The notes below the pieces were generated by a model. It made no database searches. It worked only from the letters and a program-made list of their open reading frames with translations, and was not told where the DNA came from. Positions 25,331-34,008 of a stretch of DNA of 64,000 nt are shown one piece after another. Origin of the DNA: Bradyrhizobium diazoefficiens (GTDB lineage: Bacteria; Pseudomonadota; Alphaproteobacteria; Rhizobiales; Xanthobacteraceae); NCBI RefSeq assembly GCF_018131185.1, contig NZ_JAFCJE010000002.1:620001-684000 (forward strand). The letters run 5' to 3'. The translations under genes were made by a program, and so were the position numbers. The stretch's first letter is position 1. Every line of letters begins with the position of its first letter.

Positions 25331-25716
25331 CAGCGCGCGCAGCCAAACCACGTCCGATCAAGCCGGCACGCGTCGCGGCAACGGTGCGGAGAGGGCGAGC
25401 TGCTTTTCAATGTCGGCATACCGAGAGCCGGCCAGCAGCAAAAAAAAGCTGGTGGCGAGACCCGCACGCCACCTCGTCGGCATCGTTGCAGCGCATTCGA
25501 GCGAATGTCCGTGTGACGCACCGTCGGCTTTTCTCCTTGAAGTCTCTCAACTGCTGGTATATTGTCCGTTGCATCGATACTGGCCGAACAACTGTTCCGC
25601 TTTCGCCTCATATCCTGACGGCGCGCACGTTTCAGACATTCTCCATCATCGACTAACCGGACCGCTGGCCGCAACTCTGCGCGCCAGGTCCTGCGCGCAT
25701 GCGAAAGGAAATCCTG
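25331..25716 (+). promoter_or_regulatory. Long leader and promoter region of the cold-shock gene
   Basis: No convincing gene lies in these 386 bases. A sigma-70-like promoter is visible: TTGAAG (25537-25542), 17-base spacer, TATTGT (25560-25565). The predicted start near 25572 leaves a 5' leader of about 145 bases, as is usual for cspA-type mRNAs whose leader controls translation with temperature. The -35 overlaps TTGAAGTCTCTCAA, a TTGA-N6-TCAA match of weak symmetry. Confidence 0.5.
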
Positions 25717-25926
25717 ATGAATACAGGTACAGTGAAGTGGTTTAACACCCAAAAGGGCTTCGGCTTTATCCAGCCATCAAACGGCAGCAACGACGTTTTT
25801 GTTCATATCAGCGCGGTCGAACGCGCCGGTATGGGAACACTGAACGAAGGTCAGACGCTGTCTTACGACGTCGTCGCAGACCGTCGCACGGGCAAGTCCG
25901 CTGCCGAAAACCTTCGTGCTGCTTAG
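25717..25926 (+). CDS. cspA: Cold-shock domain protein
   Basis: 69 residues, normal CspA length. The ATG at 25717 follows AAGGAAATCCTG. RNP1 (KGFGFI, about 15-20) and RNP2 (VFVHIS, about 28-33) are intact, so it binds single-stranded RNA or DNA as a chaperone. GTVKWFNTQKGFGFIQP at the start is diagnostic. A Rho-independent terminator follows about 60 bases downstream, making the gene monocistronic. The long leader fits post-transcriptional control. Confidence 0.95.
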   Translation: MNTGTVKWFNTQKGFGFIQPSNGSNDVFVHISAVERAGMGTLNEGQTLSYDVVADRRTGKSAAENLRAA

Positions 25927-25987
25927 TTAAGAGCACGACAGACCTGTCGCTCCAGCCACGGATGTACTGGCGGAGCTTGTGGTCCCG

Positions 25988-26020
25988 CCCCGCCCCCGAG
26001 CCATCGGGAGCGGGGTTTTT
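25988..26020 (+). terminator. Rho-independent terminator after cspA
   Basis: CCCCG plus CCCGA pair with TCGGG plus CGGGG across a small internal loop, followed by five T (26016-26020). Placed 62 bases after the cspA stop. Confidence 0.8.
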
Positions 26021-26182
26021 GATTCAGTGCACGAGAGCTTCTCGAAGCGCAAACCTAGAGCCGCGCGACGTCTACAGGCTGCCCGGTAAGAGGCTTTCGA
26101 CCGTCTGCCGAGCACGGCGGCCTATTCACCAAGCGTGGGTGCGTCCGGGACGTGATATGGTCGGTACCAAGCAGGAGATTCA

Positions 26183-26422
26183 ATGAGCATTGTAAGACGT
26201 CATCTGGCCGAGCATGAAGAGCGCCTGGTCCTGGTCGAGGAGATTTGCATTGATACAGGAGCGCTTGTCTTGGACACTGCCACGGACGAGGTCTACTTTT
26301 CTGCAGACGACGTGGCTTACAAGCATGCCTACGTGACCGTGTTTCAGGCCTGGGCGAAGGGCACGATCAAGGGCACAGCGGAACAGATATTCGAGGCTAC
26401 GAAATCCATTCTTGAGGATTAG
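26183..26422 (+). CDS. Small hypothetical protein (79 aa)
   Basis: 79 residues, ATG after CAGGAGATTCA. Acidic, soluble, no signal or membrane segment: HLAEHEERLVLVEEICIDTG at the start, then DEVYFSADDVAYKHAYVTVF, ending in a helix (GTAEQIFEATKSILED). No known domain recognised. It opens a run of small genes in sequence that looks less GC-rich than the rest of the window, with normal start signals, so likely a real accessory gene. Confidence 0.55.
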   Translation: MSIVRRHLAEHEERLVLVEEICIDTGALVLDTATDEVYFSADDVAYKHAYVTVFQAWAKGTIKGTAEQIFEATKSILED

Positions 26423-26479
26423 AGGATTCGCCTGGAACACATGGGGCTGGACACAATCCGTAAGCGGTGAGGTAAAAAC

Positions 26480-26686
26480 ATGCCATATGCCTATAAGCTG
26501 AATGAAGACGTTCGCCACCAAGCTCAAGGCCCACAAGGGCGCGCCGCAACTGAACCGCCGATGATTTACACGATCGTACAGCACATGCCCATCGAGTCGG
26601 ATGGGCGAGTGAGGTATCGTATCAAGTGCAAGTCCGAGAAGATCGAGCGCGTCGTTACGGAAGATCAGCTTTCGTATTTTCAGTGA
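26480..26686 (+). CDS. Small hypothetical protein (68 aa)
   Basis: 68 residues from an ATG after GTGAGGTAAAAAC. Composition changes midway: a hydrophilic start (MPYAYKLNEDVRHQAQGPQG) and a strand-rich end (IYTIVQHMPIESDGRVRYRI then KSEKIERVVTEDQLSYF). The second half looks like a small beta domain. An ORF on the opposite strand covers both this and the previous gene but lacks a ribosome site. Function unknown. Confidence 0.5.
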   Translation: MPYAYKLNEDVRHQAQGPQGRAATEPPMIYTIVQHMPIESDGRVRYRIKCKSEKIERVVTEDQLSYFQ

Positions 26687-26799
26687 CGTCCCGGATCCAT
26701 TCCGCAAGCGCAAGCGTCCATTGGCCTCCCATACCGTCGGGAGGCAGCCAGCTCAATCCGAGCCCAAATGGCGACTCGTTGCGCACCCGGCCACGTGAC

Positions 26800-26985
26800 T
26801 CATTTGGACGACTTGTGCGCTGCATCTCGCGCCAACCGCTCCGCCCTGAGACGTTTGTGGTTTTCGTGAAACTCTGGATCGGCTTGACTGTCCGCGATCG
26901 TCTGCCGCGCTCCGTTCGGGTTCTGCGCCCGTCGGTCCGCCTCATCGGCGATCTGCTGCTCGGCGGAGCGTTTGGTTTTGGTCAT
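26800..26985 (-). CDS. Small charged hypothetical protein (61 aa)
   Basis: 61 residues from the ATG at 26985, chosen because GGTAAGGATCCAGCA provides an AAGGA ribosome site at good spacing; the upstream ATG at 27003 lacks one. Highly charged and helical: MTKTKRSAEQQIADEADRRA, GARQTIADSQADPEFHENHK, LRAERLARDAAHKSS. No membrane segment. It resembles small Lys/Arg/Glu-rich proteins that I recall as widespread in Rhizobiales. Function unknown. Confidence 0.55.
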   Translation of the reverse strand: MTKTKRSAEQQIADEADRRAQNPNGARQTIADSQADPEFHENHKRLRAERLARDAAHKSSK

Positions 26986-27116
26986 TGCTGGATCCTTACC
27001 CATTGATCAGGGCCGCGTCGCCATTTGGCGCTGATGGCCATAACAGCTGGCCGCAAACTCGGCAGACCTTCACCGCAAGCCAGAAGCCGCAGGCGACAAG
27101 CGGAAGAGTTATCGAG

Positions 27117-27302
27117 TCACTTCGCGTAGCCCTGTGATCGGAGCCAAGCGATCCGACGCTCTCCATTCATCCAATCGTCAATATCGGCCTTGCTCGCGAA
27201 GCCCGTTATCTCTCGGGGTTCTGCGCCTGGGTACTCGGCGATGATAGCCCAGTCGCCCTCAGATTTACGAACCGGTTTGAAGCTCACTTTTGCTTTTGCC
27301 AT
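27117..27302 (-). CDS. Small conserved-looking protein (61 aa)
   Basis: 61 residues with a well-formed, non-repetitive sequence: VSFKPVRKSEGDWAIIAEYP, GAEPREITGFASKADIDDWM, GERRIAWLRSQGYAK. The strand-strand-helix pattern with Trp and aromatic residues suggests a small folded domain. I recall near relatives in Bradyrhizobium. No clear Shine-Dalgarno sequence precedes the ATG. Cytoplasmic. Function unknown. Confidence 0.6.
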   Translation of the reverse strand: MAKAKVSFKPVRKSEGDWAIIAEYPGAEPREITGFASKADIDDWMNGERRIAWLRSQGYAK

Positions 27303-27484
27303 GCCGAACTATGGAGGAAAGCGGGCGAAAAGGGAACCCTCCAACTGTTGCGACTGAGGAGGCACAAACATTACGCCTGCAGGGCGTTCCCGGTGCCAGG
27401 GATGTGAGCAATCGTGAGGCCACGATGTGTTGGAACGCTCCGGCCGAACGCCAACTAAGCAGGCGGGGGTTTGGAGAAACAGCG

Positions 27485-27757
27485 ATGCGGTTCATTCTGG
27501 CCTTGAGTCTTCTGATCACCTTGGGCGGCGTGGCCAACGCGGCGCGGGTGCATCATCCACAGCGGCGCCACGCTATTGTTCATTCCGGTCAGGGCGTGAT
27601 CCCATCAGGTCCCACGTCTGCCTTTGCCTACTCACCTCCGACGACGCAACACGGGGCCGCGGTCTACCCTGGCTTCAGCGAGCCGTATTTTGGCGCTTCT
27701 CAGGGTTACGCGCCTGGCGAAAAGGAGCGGTTTCTCCGTAGCCTGTTCAGCCCGTAG
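27485..27757 (+). CDS. Small secreted protein (90 aa)
   Basis: 90 residues from the ATG at 27485, which begins a textbook signal peptide (MRFILALSLLITLGGVANA, cleavage near ANA-AR). The mature part is His, Pro, Ser and Tyr-rich (HHPQRRHAIVHSG, PTTQHGAAVYPGFSEPYFG) and probably unstructured. An earlier in-frame start would place hydrophilic residues before the signal. A strong hairpin terminator lies between it and the convergent secreted gene. Confidence 0.55.
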   Translation: MRFILALSLLITLGGVANAARVHHPQRRHAIVHSGQGVIPSGPTSAFAYSPPTTQHGAAVYPGFSEPYFGASQGYAPGEKERFLRSLFSP

Positions 27758-27795
27758 CGTTGGCCCGTGACGCGCCGCATGGCCGACGGCCCCGA

Positions 27796-27827
27796 GGGAA
27801 GCTGCTGGTATAAACCAGCAGCTCCCT
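27796..27827. terminator. Bidirectional hairpin terminator between convergent genes
   Basis: AGCTGCTGGT (27800-27809), loop ATAA, ACCAGCAGCT (27814-27823) form a perfect 10-bp stem, extended by GGG/CCC. It lies between two convergent genes ending at 27757 and 27855. The T-tract is poor on both strands. Confidence 0.65.
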
Positions 27828-27854
27828 TCCTCACATCACGAGGCGAGGAGGTTG

Positions 27855-28172
27855 TTACCGTCGGGTCGGATCGTTGGAGCCGCCGGGACGGATAGTCTGA
27901 GGACCGCCCTGGCCAGCGGCACCCGCGGCACCCCCGCCGGTGCTCGCGCCGGATCCGGTCGTGCCGCCCGTCGCACCCGTCCCGCTCGACCCTGTTCCCG
28001 CCGCAGCGCCGCTCGTTCCGCCATCCGAGCCGGCGGCGGCTCCTCCAGTTCCAGCGCCAGCGCCTGCACCGCCGGCTCCACCCGCGCCGCCTCCTGCCTG
28101 CGCATGGGCGAAACCGATCGACGCGCCGGCAAGCAACGCACACATGGCCACTGAGAAGATTGTCTTTCGCAT
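27855..28172 (-). CDS. Secreted Gly/Ala/Ser/Thr low-complexity protein
   Basis: 105 residues with a signal peptide (MRKTIFSVAMCALLAGASIG, cleavage near AHA-QA) after a GGAG ribosome site. The mature chain is almost entirely Gly, Ala, Ser and Thr in irregular GAG, GGA and GTG repeats up to about residue 88, then a polar end with RPGGSNDPTRR. Such proteins are intrinsically disordered and exported; similar ones are frequent in Bradyrhizobium. The repeats make length variation between strains likely. Function unknown. Confidence 0.6.
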   Translation of the reverse strand: MRKTIFSVAMCALLAGASIGFAHAQAGGGAGGAGGAGAGAGTGGAAAGSDGGTSGAAAGTGSSGTGATGGTTGSGASTGGGAAGAAGQGGPQTIRPGGSNDPTRR

Positions 28173-28391
28173 TGTTCAAACTCCGGTTGACGATGACACG
28201 CCAATCAAAGCCGCGCGCAAACGTTCCTGATGACATTCATCGAAGGCTTATGCGGTTCGCAGGAACGATCTTGCGCAACGTCGAATTGATTCTGGTTGCC
28301 GCCACGCGATGCCTCCTTGTGCGAGGGGAAGTACGGCCAATCGGAAAGCTGCGACTTGTCGGGTGCGATCTGGGCTGCGGGCGATGCAGGA

Positions 28392-29192
28392 CTAGAGCTT
28401 CTCAGATCCATCGCCCGCACCGTCCTCGTCAGCCTGAAGGATGGTTTCCGACAGCAGCGCGGCGGCCTTCTGAAGAGGCGCGATGAAGCGGTCCAGCTCG
28501 GCGAAGCTCACGCGGGCCAGGGGAACGGAGACGCCGAGACAGGCGATCAGTTCGCGGTCCGGAGACAGGATGGGCACGGCGCAGCCGACCACCCCTCGCA
28601 CATATTCTTCGTTGGTCTTGGCCCAGCCGCGCTTGCGGGTCTCGTCGAGGACCTTCATCAGACCTTCGACGTCGACGATGGTGGTCTCCGTGTACTTAGT
28701 GAGTACAAGTGCGCGGCACAGCTTTTCGCGCGCCCGCTCCGGCAGCCGGCTCATATAGATCTTGCCGGTCGAGGTGCAGTGCAGCGGCGCCGCCTGGCCC
28801 GGATTGAATTGCAGCCCCTGCGGTTGCGACACGCGGACACTGTCGACATAGGCCACGACATTGTCCCGCACCACGCCGATCTCGCATTGCTCGCCGATCT
28901 CGGCCGCGACAGCGCGCAGCACGGCGTGCCGGCGCGCGGTGCGGAAGGCCGCGCCGATGACCTTGGCCGACAGCGTGACCAGTTGATTGCCGACCACGTA
29001 GCGCTTGGTTCCCAACGCCTTCTGCAGAAGCCCGCGCTGCTCGAGATTGCCGATCAGGCGATGCGCGGTCGGCAGCGGGAGGGCCAGCGCGCTGGCGATC
29101 TCCGCGACCGAGACCGCTCTGACCTGGCCGGCGACGTGACCCACGATGGCGAATGCCCGGTCGAGCGGTCCATCGGCATTGATCTCCGGCAT
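28392..29192 (-). CDS. IclR-family transcriptional regulator
   Basis: 266 residues from the ATG at 29192, which follows GAGGGAGGACGG; ten further in-frame codons upstream are less likely coding. The winged helix (about 10-70) reads VSVAEIASALALPLPTAHRL then IGNLEQRGLLQKALGTKRYV. The C-terminal effector domain (about 85-250) has the usual GIVRDNVVAYVDS-like core and TSTGKIYMSRLP, NEEYVRGVVGCAVPI. It is divergent from an aminotransferase-ABC importer operon, with a dyad in the shared promoter. It probably responds to the imported amino acid or its product. Confidence 0.88.
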   Translation of the reverse strand: MPEINADGPLDRAFAIVGHVAGQVRAVSVAEIASALALPLPTAHRLIGNLEQRGLLQKALGTKRYVVGNQLVTLSAKVIGAAFRTARRHAVLRAVAAEIGEQCEIGVVRDNVVAYVDSVRVSQPQGLQFNPGQAAPLHCTSTGKIYMSRLPERAREKLCRALVLTKYTETTIVDVEGLMKVLDETRKRGWAKTNEEYVRGVVGCAVPILSPDRELIACLGVSVPLARVSFAELDRFIAPLQKAAALLSETILQADEDGAGDGSEKL

Positions 29193-29220
29193 CTGTATCC
29201 GTCCTCCCTCGGAATTGCAC

Positions 29221-29263
29221 AATTATCATTTTTCGGAATAAATACTATTGAAATATGAAAATT
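29221..29263. promoter_or_regulatory. AT-rich dyad, candidate IclR operator
   Basis: AATTATCATTTTTC (29221-29234) and GAAATATGAAAATT (29250-29263) are inverted copies matching at 12 of 14 positions around a 15-base spacer. It lies in the divergent promoter between the IclR gene and the aminotransferase operon and is strikingly AT-rich for this genome. Confidence 0.5.
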
Positions 29264-29370
29264 AATCTCGACCGTCCGTCCGGATTGCTCATATCGTTGG
29301 CGTTGCCGAAAGGTGATCGGGATTTGTGCAGTGCGTCCACGGCTCCGGGCGCGCTCATCGGGAGAACGGG

Positions 29371-30531
29371 ATGTTTCGCCATTACGACGTCGATGCCGTG
29401 CGGAAGGAATTTCCGGCCGTCGAGCGTATCACCTATCTCGACTCCGGCTTCCAGGCCCCGCTCGCGCGGCCGGTCAAGGCGGCGATCGATCTTTTCCTCC
29501 GCGAGGGTCTTGAGACGGCCGGCCCGAAAAGCGTCTGGCTCGACCGTGTCGAGCAGACCCGCGAGAAGCTGGCGCGGTTTCTCGGCGTGACGGGCGATGA
29601 GGTCGCCTTCACCAAGAACACCTCGGAAAGCATGAACATCGCCGCCAACGCGCTGCCTCTGCGCGCCGGCGACAAGGTGCTGATGATCCACGGCGATCAT
29701 CCCAACAACGCCTATGCGTTCCTCAATCTCAGGCGCAAGGGCGTGACGGTCGATTTTGCGCCGATGACGGAGGTCGTGAACGCAGACAGCCTTCGTCCGC
29801 ATATTGGCGAGAAGACCCGGGCGATCTCGATGTCGCAGGTGACCTTCCACGCCGGTCATCGTTTCGACGTCGAAAGCGTCGGCGCGCTCTGCGCGGAGAA
29901 GGGGCTCTATTTCGTCGTCGACGTGATGCAGGCGATCGGCGTCGCGCCGATCGACGCGAGGGCGATGCGCGCGACCTTCATCGGGTCGGGCAGTCACAAG
30001 GGCTTGCTCGTGCCGCAGGGGCTTGGCCTGCTGGTCTGGGACAAGTCGAGGACCGAGCTCGCGCCCGCTTATCTCGCCGCCGCCGGCCTTGCCGAGGTCC
30101 CGGCCGATCTGATCGCCCGGCCCAACAAACTGGAGCTCGCCTCCAGCGCGCGCCGCTTCGAGCTCGGCAACTTCAATCTTCCGGCGATCCACGCGCTCGG
30201 CGCCTCGCTCGACATGATCGAAGCCCTGGGCGTGCAGAACATTCATAACCATTGTCTCGATCTCGGCGATCATCTCATCGCCGGCCTCGACGCGCTGGAT
30301 ATTCGCCTCGTCGGTCCCCGCGAGCGGCGGCACCGCGCGCCGCACATCTACGTCATCGCGCTCCCTGCCGCCGAATGGCTCGGCCATTTCGAAGAGAACG
30401 GCATTCGCGTGTCGCCGGAGCGCGACGGCATTCGCGTGTCGTTCGGGATGTTCAATGATTTCGCCGACGTCGATCGTCTGATCGACGTCATCAGGCGGCG
30501 CGGCGTGAAGCCGTCATTCAGGGCCGCCTAG
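29371..30531 (+). CDS. Class V aminotransferase fold PLP enzyme
   Basis: 386 residues from the ATG at 29371 after GGGAGAACGGG. The class V fold (cysteine desulfurase/isopenicillin N epimerase-like) is recognised from ITYLDSGFQAPLARPV at the start, KNTSESMNIAANAL, the PLP Asp184 in FVVDVMQAIG and the Schiff-base Lys210 in GSGSHKGLL. It lacks the active-site Cys loop of true IscS-type desulfurases in the position expected, so a lyase, racemase or transaminase role is likelier. First gene of an operon with a polar amino acid importer, so it probably acts on the imported compound. Confidence 0.82.
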   Translation: MFRHYDVDAVRKEFPAVERITYLDSGFQAPLARPVKAAIDLFLREGLETAGPKSVWLDRVEQTREKLARFLGVTGDEVAFTKNTSESMNIAANALPLRAGDKVLMIHGDHPNNAYAFLNLRRKGVTVDFAPMTEVVNADSLRPHIGEKTRAISMSQVTFHAGHRFDVESVGALCAEKGLYFVVDVMQAIGVAPIDARAMRATFIGSGSHKGLLVPQGLGLLVWDKSRTELAPAYLAAAGLAEVPADLIARPNKLELASSARRFELGNFNLPAIHALGASLDMIEALGVQNIHNHCLDLGDHLIAGLDALDIRLVGPRERRHRAPHIYVIALPAAEWLGHFEENGIRVSPERDGIRVSFGMFNDFADVDRLIDVIRRRGVKPSFRAA

Positions 30532-30556
30532 ACTGTATTTCAGAGGGGAGATGCAC

Positions 30557-31459
30557 ATGACTGGTTTTGCACGTGTCTGGGGCGTTCTGTCCGGCCTTGC
30601 GGCCGCCGCCACCTTCGCTGCGCCGTCGATTGCGGCCGACAGTCCCACGCTCGCCAGGATCAAGTCGAGCGTGGCCATCACCATCGGTCATCGCGAGGCG
30701 TCCATTCCGTTCTCCTATCTCGGTCCCGATCAAAAGCCGATCGGCTTCTCGATGGACCTCTGCGCGGCGATCGTCGAGAGGGTCAAGACGGAGCTGAACC
30801 TGCCCAATCTCGCCGTCAAATATACGCCGGTGAACTCGTCCAACCGGATCCCCCTCATTCAAAGCGGCACCATCGACATCGAGTGCGGCGGCACGGCGAA
30901 CGACAGGAAGCGGCAGGAGCAGGTCTCGTTCTCGGTCGCCACCTTCGTCAGCCAGCCGCGCTGGCTGGTCAAGGCGGATAGCGGCCTGAAGACGGCGGGC
31001 GATCTCAAGGGCAAGACCATCGTCGTGACCCAGGGCTCCAATGCCGTCGGCTTCGCGCAAGGCGTAAACGCAAAGGAGCAGCTCGGCTTCAATATCGTCC
31101 AGGCGAAAGACCACGCCGAATCCTTCCTGATGCTGAATACCGGCCGCGCGGCCGCCTTCATGGAAGACGATATCCTTCTCGCCGGCCTCAAGGCCGCGGC
31201 TCCGAAACCGGATGCGCTGATCTTTCTCCCCGAGGGCTACGCCAAGATCTATTATGGCCTGATGTTCACGAAGGGCGATGCGCCCTTCAAGGCGCTCGTC
31301 GACGACGTTCTGTCGAAGCAGATGGCCTCGGGCCAGTTTGAAAAGACTTACGCCAAATGGTTCACGCGGGCGATTCCGCCCAAGGGCGAGAACCTCGCTT
31401 TCCCGCTGACGGACGAACTGCAGCAGCGGATCGCCCATCCCAGCGACGCGGTCGATTAG
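30557..31459 (+). CDS. Polar amino acid ABC transporter, binding protein
   Basis: 300 residues from the ATG at 30557, spaced correctly from GAGGGGAG; an ATG two codons earlier touches that site. Signal peptide cleavage is near IAA-DS. The SBP family 3 fold is clear: KSSVAITIGHREASIPFSYL, KPIGFSMDLCAAIVERV, VNSSNRIPLIQSGTIDIECG, KGKTIVVTQGSNAVGFAQG and EKTYAKWF near the end. The IECGGTAND segment places it with the glutamate/aspartate-type (GltI-like) group. It delivers substrate to the two following permeases. Confidence 0.88.
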   Translation: MTGFARVWGVLSGLAAAATFAAPSIAADSPTLARIKSSVAITIGHREASIPFSYLGPDQKPIGFSMDLCAAIVERVKTELNLPNLAVKYTPVNSSNRIPLIQSGTIDIECGGTANDRKRQEQVSFSVATFVSQPRWLVKADSGLKTAGDLKGKTIVVTQGSNAVGFAQGVNAKEQLGFNIVQAKDHAESFLMLNTGRAAAFMEDDILLAGLKAAAPKPDALIFLPEGYAKIYYGLMFTKGDAPFKALVDDVLSKQMASGQFEKTYAKWFTRAIPPKGENLAFPLTDELQQRIAHPSDAVD

Positions 31460-31524
31460 CCGGAGAACAGGAATGTCCGTCGCACGCTGACCCTCTCTCG
31501 CATCCGAAAGCTTCGAGGTTGGCC

Positions 31525-32319
31525 ATGTTCGCAGTGCTTTTTGAACCGACGGCAGATGGCCAGCGCTACATCGACTGGCTGTTGTCGGGCCTCGGCTGGA
31601 CCCTGGCACTGGCGTTCTTCGGCTGGTGGATTGCCTTTGCGGTCGGAATCGTCGTCGGCATCGGCCGCACCGTGCAGAACCGGGCGGTTGCGGCGCTTGC
31701 GCGGCTCTATGTCGAGATCTTCCGCAACATCCCGGTCCTGGTGCAGATGTTCCTCTGGTACTTCGTCCTGCCGGAGATCCTTCCCACGACGCTTGGAAAC
31801 GCGATCAAGCAGATTCCGCCGCCCTGGGGATCGTTCTTTCCGGCGCTCATTTGCCTCGGGCTCTACACCGCGGCCCGGATCGCCGAGCAGGTCCGTGCGG
31901 GGATCGAGGCCCTGCCGAAAGGACAGACCGAGGCGGCGAGCGCGCTCGGGCTCAGCTGGTATCTGACCTATCGCCACATCATCGTGCCGCAGGCACTGCG
32001 CTTGATCGTGCCGAGCCTGACGAGCGAGGTGATGGGCATCTACAAGAACACCTCGGTCGCGCTCACGATCGGGCTGATGGAGCTCACGGCCCAGGCGCGC
32101 CAGATCAGCGAAGCGACGTTCCAGACCTTTACGGCGTTCGGCGCTGCGACGCTGATCTACCTCGCGCTGGCGCTGATTGCGTATCAAGGGATGGCGCTGA
32201 TCGACCGGGCCGTGCGCATCCCTGGCACGGCGCGGACACACGATGATATCGCGCCGAACCTCGCCGAGGATATTCAACAGGCCGGCTCGTTGCCTGCGGG
32301 AATGGAGATCGCGAAATGA
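31525..32319 (+). CDS. Amino acid ABC transporter permease (GltJ-like)
   Basis: 264 residues from the ATG at 31525, downstream of a CGAGG ribosome site. About five membrane helices with the HisMQ/GltJ signature: [20 protein letters not shown] and the EAA loop [20 protein letters not shown] then [17 protein letters not shown]. The C-terminal 30 residues are a polar extension. Its stop overlaps the next permease start (ATGA). Together they form the membrane channel of the importer. Confidence 0.9.
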   Translation: MFAVLFEPTADGQRYIDWLLSGLGWTLALAFFGWWIAFAVGIVVGIGRTVQNRAVAALARLYVEIFRNIPVLVQMFLWYFVLPEILPTTLGNAIKQIPPPWGSFFPALICLGLYTAARIAEQVRAGIEALPKGQTEAASALGLSWYLTYRHIIVPQALRLIVPSLTSEVMGIYKNTSVALTIGLMELTAQARQISEATFQTFTAFGAATLIYLALALIAYQGMALIDRAVRIPGTARTHDDIAPNLAEDIQQAGSLPAGMEIAK

Positions 32320-33011
32320 ACAGCCTCGATTTCTCGATCGTTCTGCAGGCGTGGCCCTATCTCTGGTCCGGATTGCTGTTTTCGTTGGCGCTGACCGCAG
32401 TTGCCTTCGTGGTCGGCATGGTCCTCGGCACCTGCTTTGCACTGCTGCAGCACTTCGAGGTGCCGGTGATCGCAAAGATCGTGCGCGGCTACATCGCCCT
32501 CGTCCGCTCGATCCCGCTGATCCTCGTCCTGTTCTGGTTCTTCTTCCTGGTGCCGATCGTGCTTGGCCATCTCGGTGGAAGCGGGCGGCCGGTCCCGATC
32601 GGCGCGACCTGGACGGCCTTCATCACCTTCGGCCTGTTCGAGGCGGCCTATTATTCGGAGATCATCCGCGTCGGCCTGCGCGCCGTGAACCGCGGGCAGT
32701 TCGAGGCATGCCAGGCGCTCGCATTGTCCACCTTCGAGACCTATCGCAGCGTGATCATGCCGCAAGTGCTTCGCGTGGCGAGCCCGATCATCCTGAGCCA
32801 GACCATCATCCTGTTCCAGGACACGTCGCTGGTCTACGTGCTCTCGCTCACCGATCTGCTCGGCGCAGCCTCGAAGCTGGCGCAGCTCAATGGCCGCCTC
32901 GTCGAGATGTACCTCGTGATCGTCGTGGTCTACCTCGCGATCAGCTCGGCGGCTTCGCAAGGTGTTGCGCTGCTGCGCAAGCGCTATGCGATTGCCGGAA
33001 CGCGCCAATGA
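32316..33011 (+). CDS. Amino acid ABC transporter permease (GltK-like)
   Basis: 231 residues, overlapping the previous gene by four bases. About five membrane helices with [20 protein letters not shown] and the EAA loop [20 protein letters not shown] then [17 protein letters not shown]. It is the partner of the GltJ-like subunit. The stop lies within the possible extended start of the ATPase gene. Inner membrane. Confidence 0.9.
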   Translation: MNSLDFSIVLQAWPYLWSGLLFSLALTAVAFVVGMVLGTCFALLQHFEVPVIAKIVRGYIALVRSIPLILVLFWFFFLVPIVLGHLGGSGRPVPIGATWTAFITFGLFEAAYYSEIIRVGLRAVNRGQFEACQALALSTFETYRSVIMPQVLRVASPIILSQTIILFQDTSLVYVLSLTDLLGAASKLAQLNGRLVEMYLVIVVVYLAISSAASQGVALLRKRYAIAGTRQ

Positions 33012-33049
33012 GCAACGTTGCGAGACATCCTGTCCCCTGGGAGACGAAA

Positions 33050-33820
33050 ATGGTTCAGCAGACCGCAGTGGGCGAGACGGGCCGACCGCAGGCCATCGTC
33101 GCCGTGGAGGGGGTGGTGAAGCGGTTCGGCCGCTTCACGGCCCTGAATGACATCAATCTCAGTGTGAGGGCAGGTGAGAAGATCGTGCTTTGCGGTCCGT
33201 CGGGTTCGGGCAAGTCGACGCTGATCCGCTGCATCAACCATATCGAGACGCATGATTCCGGCCGGATCGTCGTCGACGGCGTCGAGCTGACGGACCGGAT
33301 GGGGGACATCAACACCGTCCGCCGCGAGGTCGGCATGGTGTTCCAGAGCTTCAACCTGTTTCCGCATCTCTCGATCGTCGAGAATTGCATGCTGGCGCCG
33401 ATGAAGGTGCGCGGCCTGTCACGCGCGCAGGCGCACGAGCGCGCGCAGGGTTTCCTGCGCAAGGTGCGCATCCACGATCAGGCGAACAAATATCCGGGAC
33501 AGCTGTCCGGCGGCCAGCAGCAGCGTGTCGCCATCGCGCGCGCCCTCTGCATGCAGCCGAAGATCATGCTGTTCGACGAGCCGACGTCCGCGCTCGACCC
33601 CGAGATGGTCAAGGAGGTGCTCGACATCATGGTGGAGCTCGCGCGGGACGGCATGACCATGGTCTGCGTCACGCACGAGATGGGCTTCGCCCGCGAAGTC
33701 GCGGACCGCGTGGTTTTCATGGACCGCGGGGCGATTGTCGAGGAAGCCGATCCCGAAACCTTCTTCCGCGCGCCACGCACGGAACGGGCGAGGGATTTTC
33801 TCGGCCAGATCATTCATTGA
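33050..33820 (+). CDS. Amino acid ABC transporter ATPase (GltL-like)
   Basis: 256 residues. Walker [10 protein letters not shown] (about 49-57), Q-loop [11 protein letters not shown], signature [15 protein letters not shown], Walker [12 protein letters not shown] and switch His in [11 protein letters not shown] are all intact. The ATG at 33050 has a GGGAG site six bases upstream; an in-frame ATG at 33008 overlaps the permease stop and would add 14 residues. Cytoplasmic energising subunit; last gene of the operon. Confidence 0.92.
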   Translation: MVQQTAVGETGRPQAIVAVEGVVKRFGRFTALNDINLSVRAGEKIVLCGPSGSGKSTLIRCINHIETHDSGRIVVDGVELTDRMGDINTVRREVGMVFQSFNLFPHLSIVENCMLAPMKVRGLSRAQAHERAQGFLRKVRIHDQANKYPGQLSGGQQQRVAIARALCMQPKIMLFDEPTSALDPEMVKEVLDIMVELARDGMTMVCVTHEMGFAREVADRVVFMDRGAIVEEADPETFFRAPRTERARDFLGQIIH

Positions 33821-34008
33821 CCGGGGAGGACCGTTCCTCGCGATGATGCCGTTCTGCGGGTGTTTTGCCCGCCCTGTCAAAGCAGCGTCATTGCGAGCCA
33901 TCGTGTCGTCACCGACGACTGAAGACCCCAATGATTTCAATGGCCCCGCTACTGTGCATGGGGTTGTTTTCGCACTTTTTGTTATGAGGCTGGCGAAACG
34001 GCCGCGCC

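Noticed and set aside
26180-26713. 177-codon minus-strand frame covering two small plus-strand genes
   Set aside because: No ribosome site, cysteine/phenylalanine-rich mixture, and both plus-strand genes have good start signals. Kept as the less likely reading.
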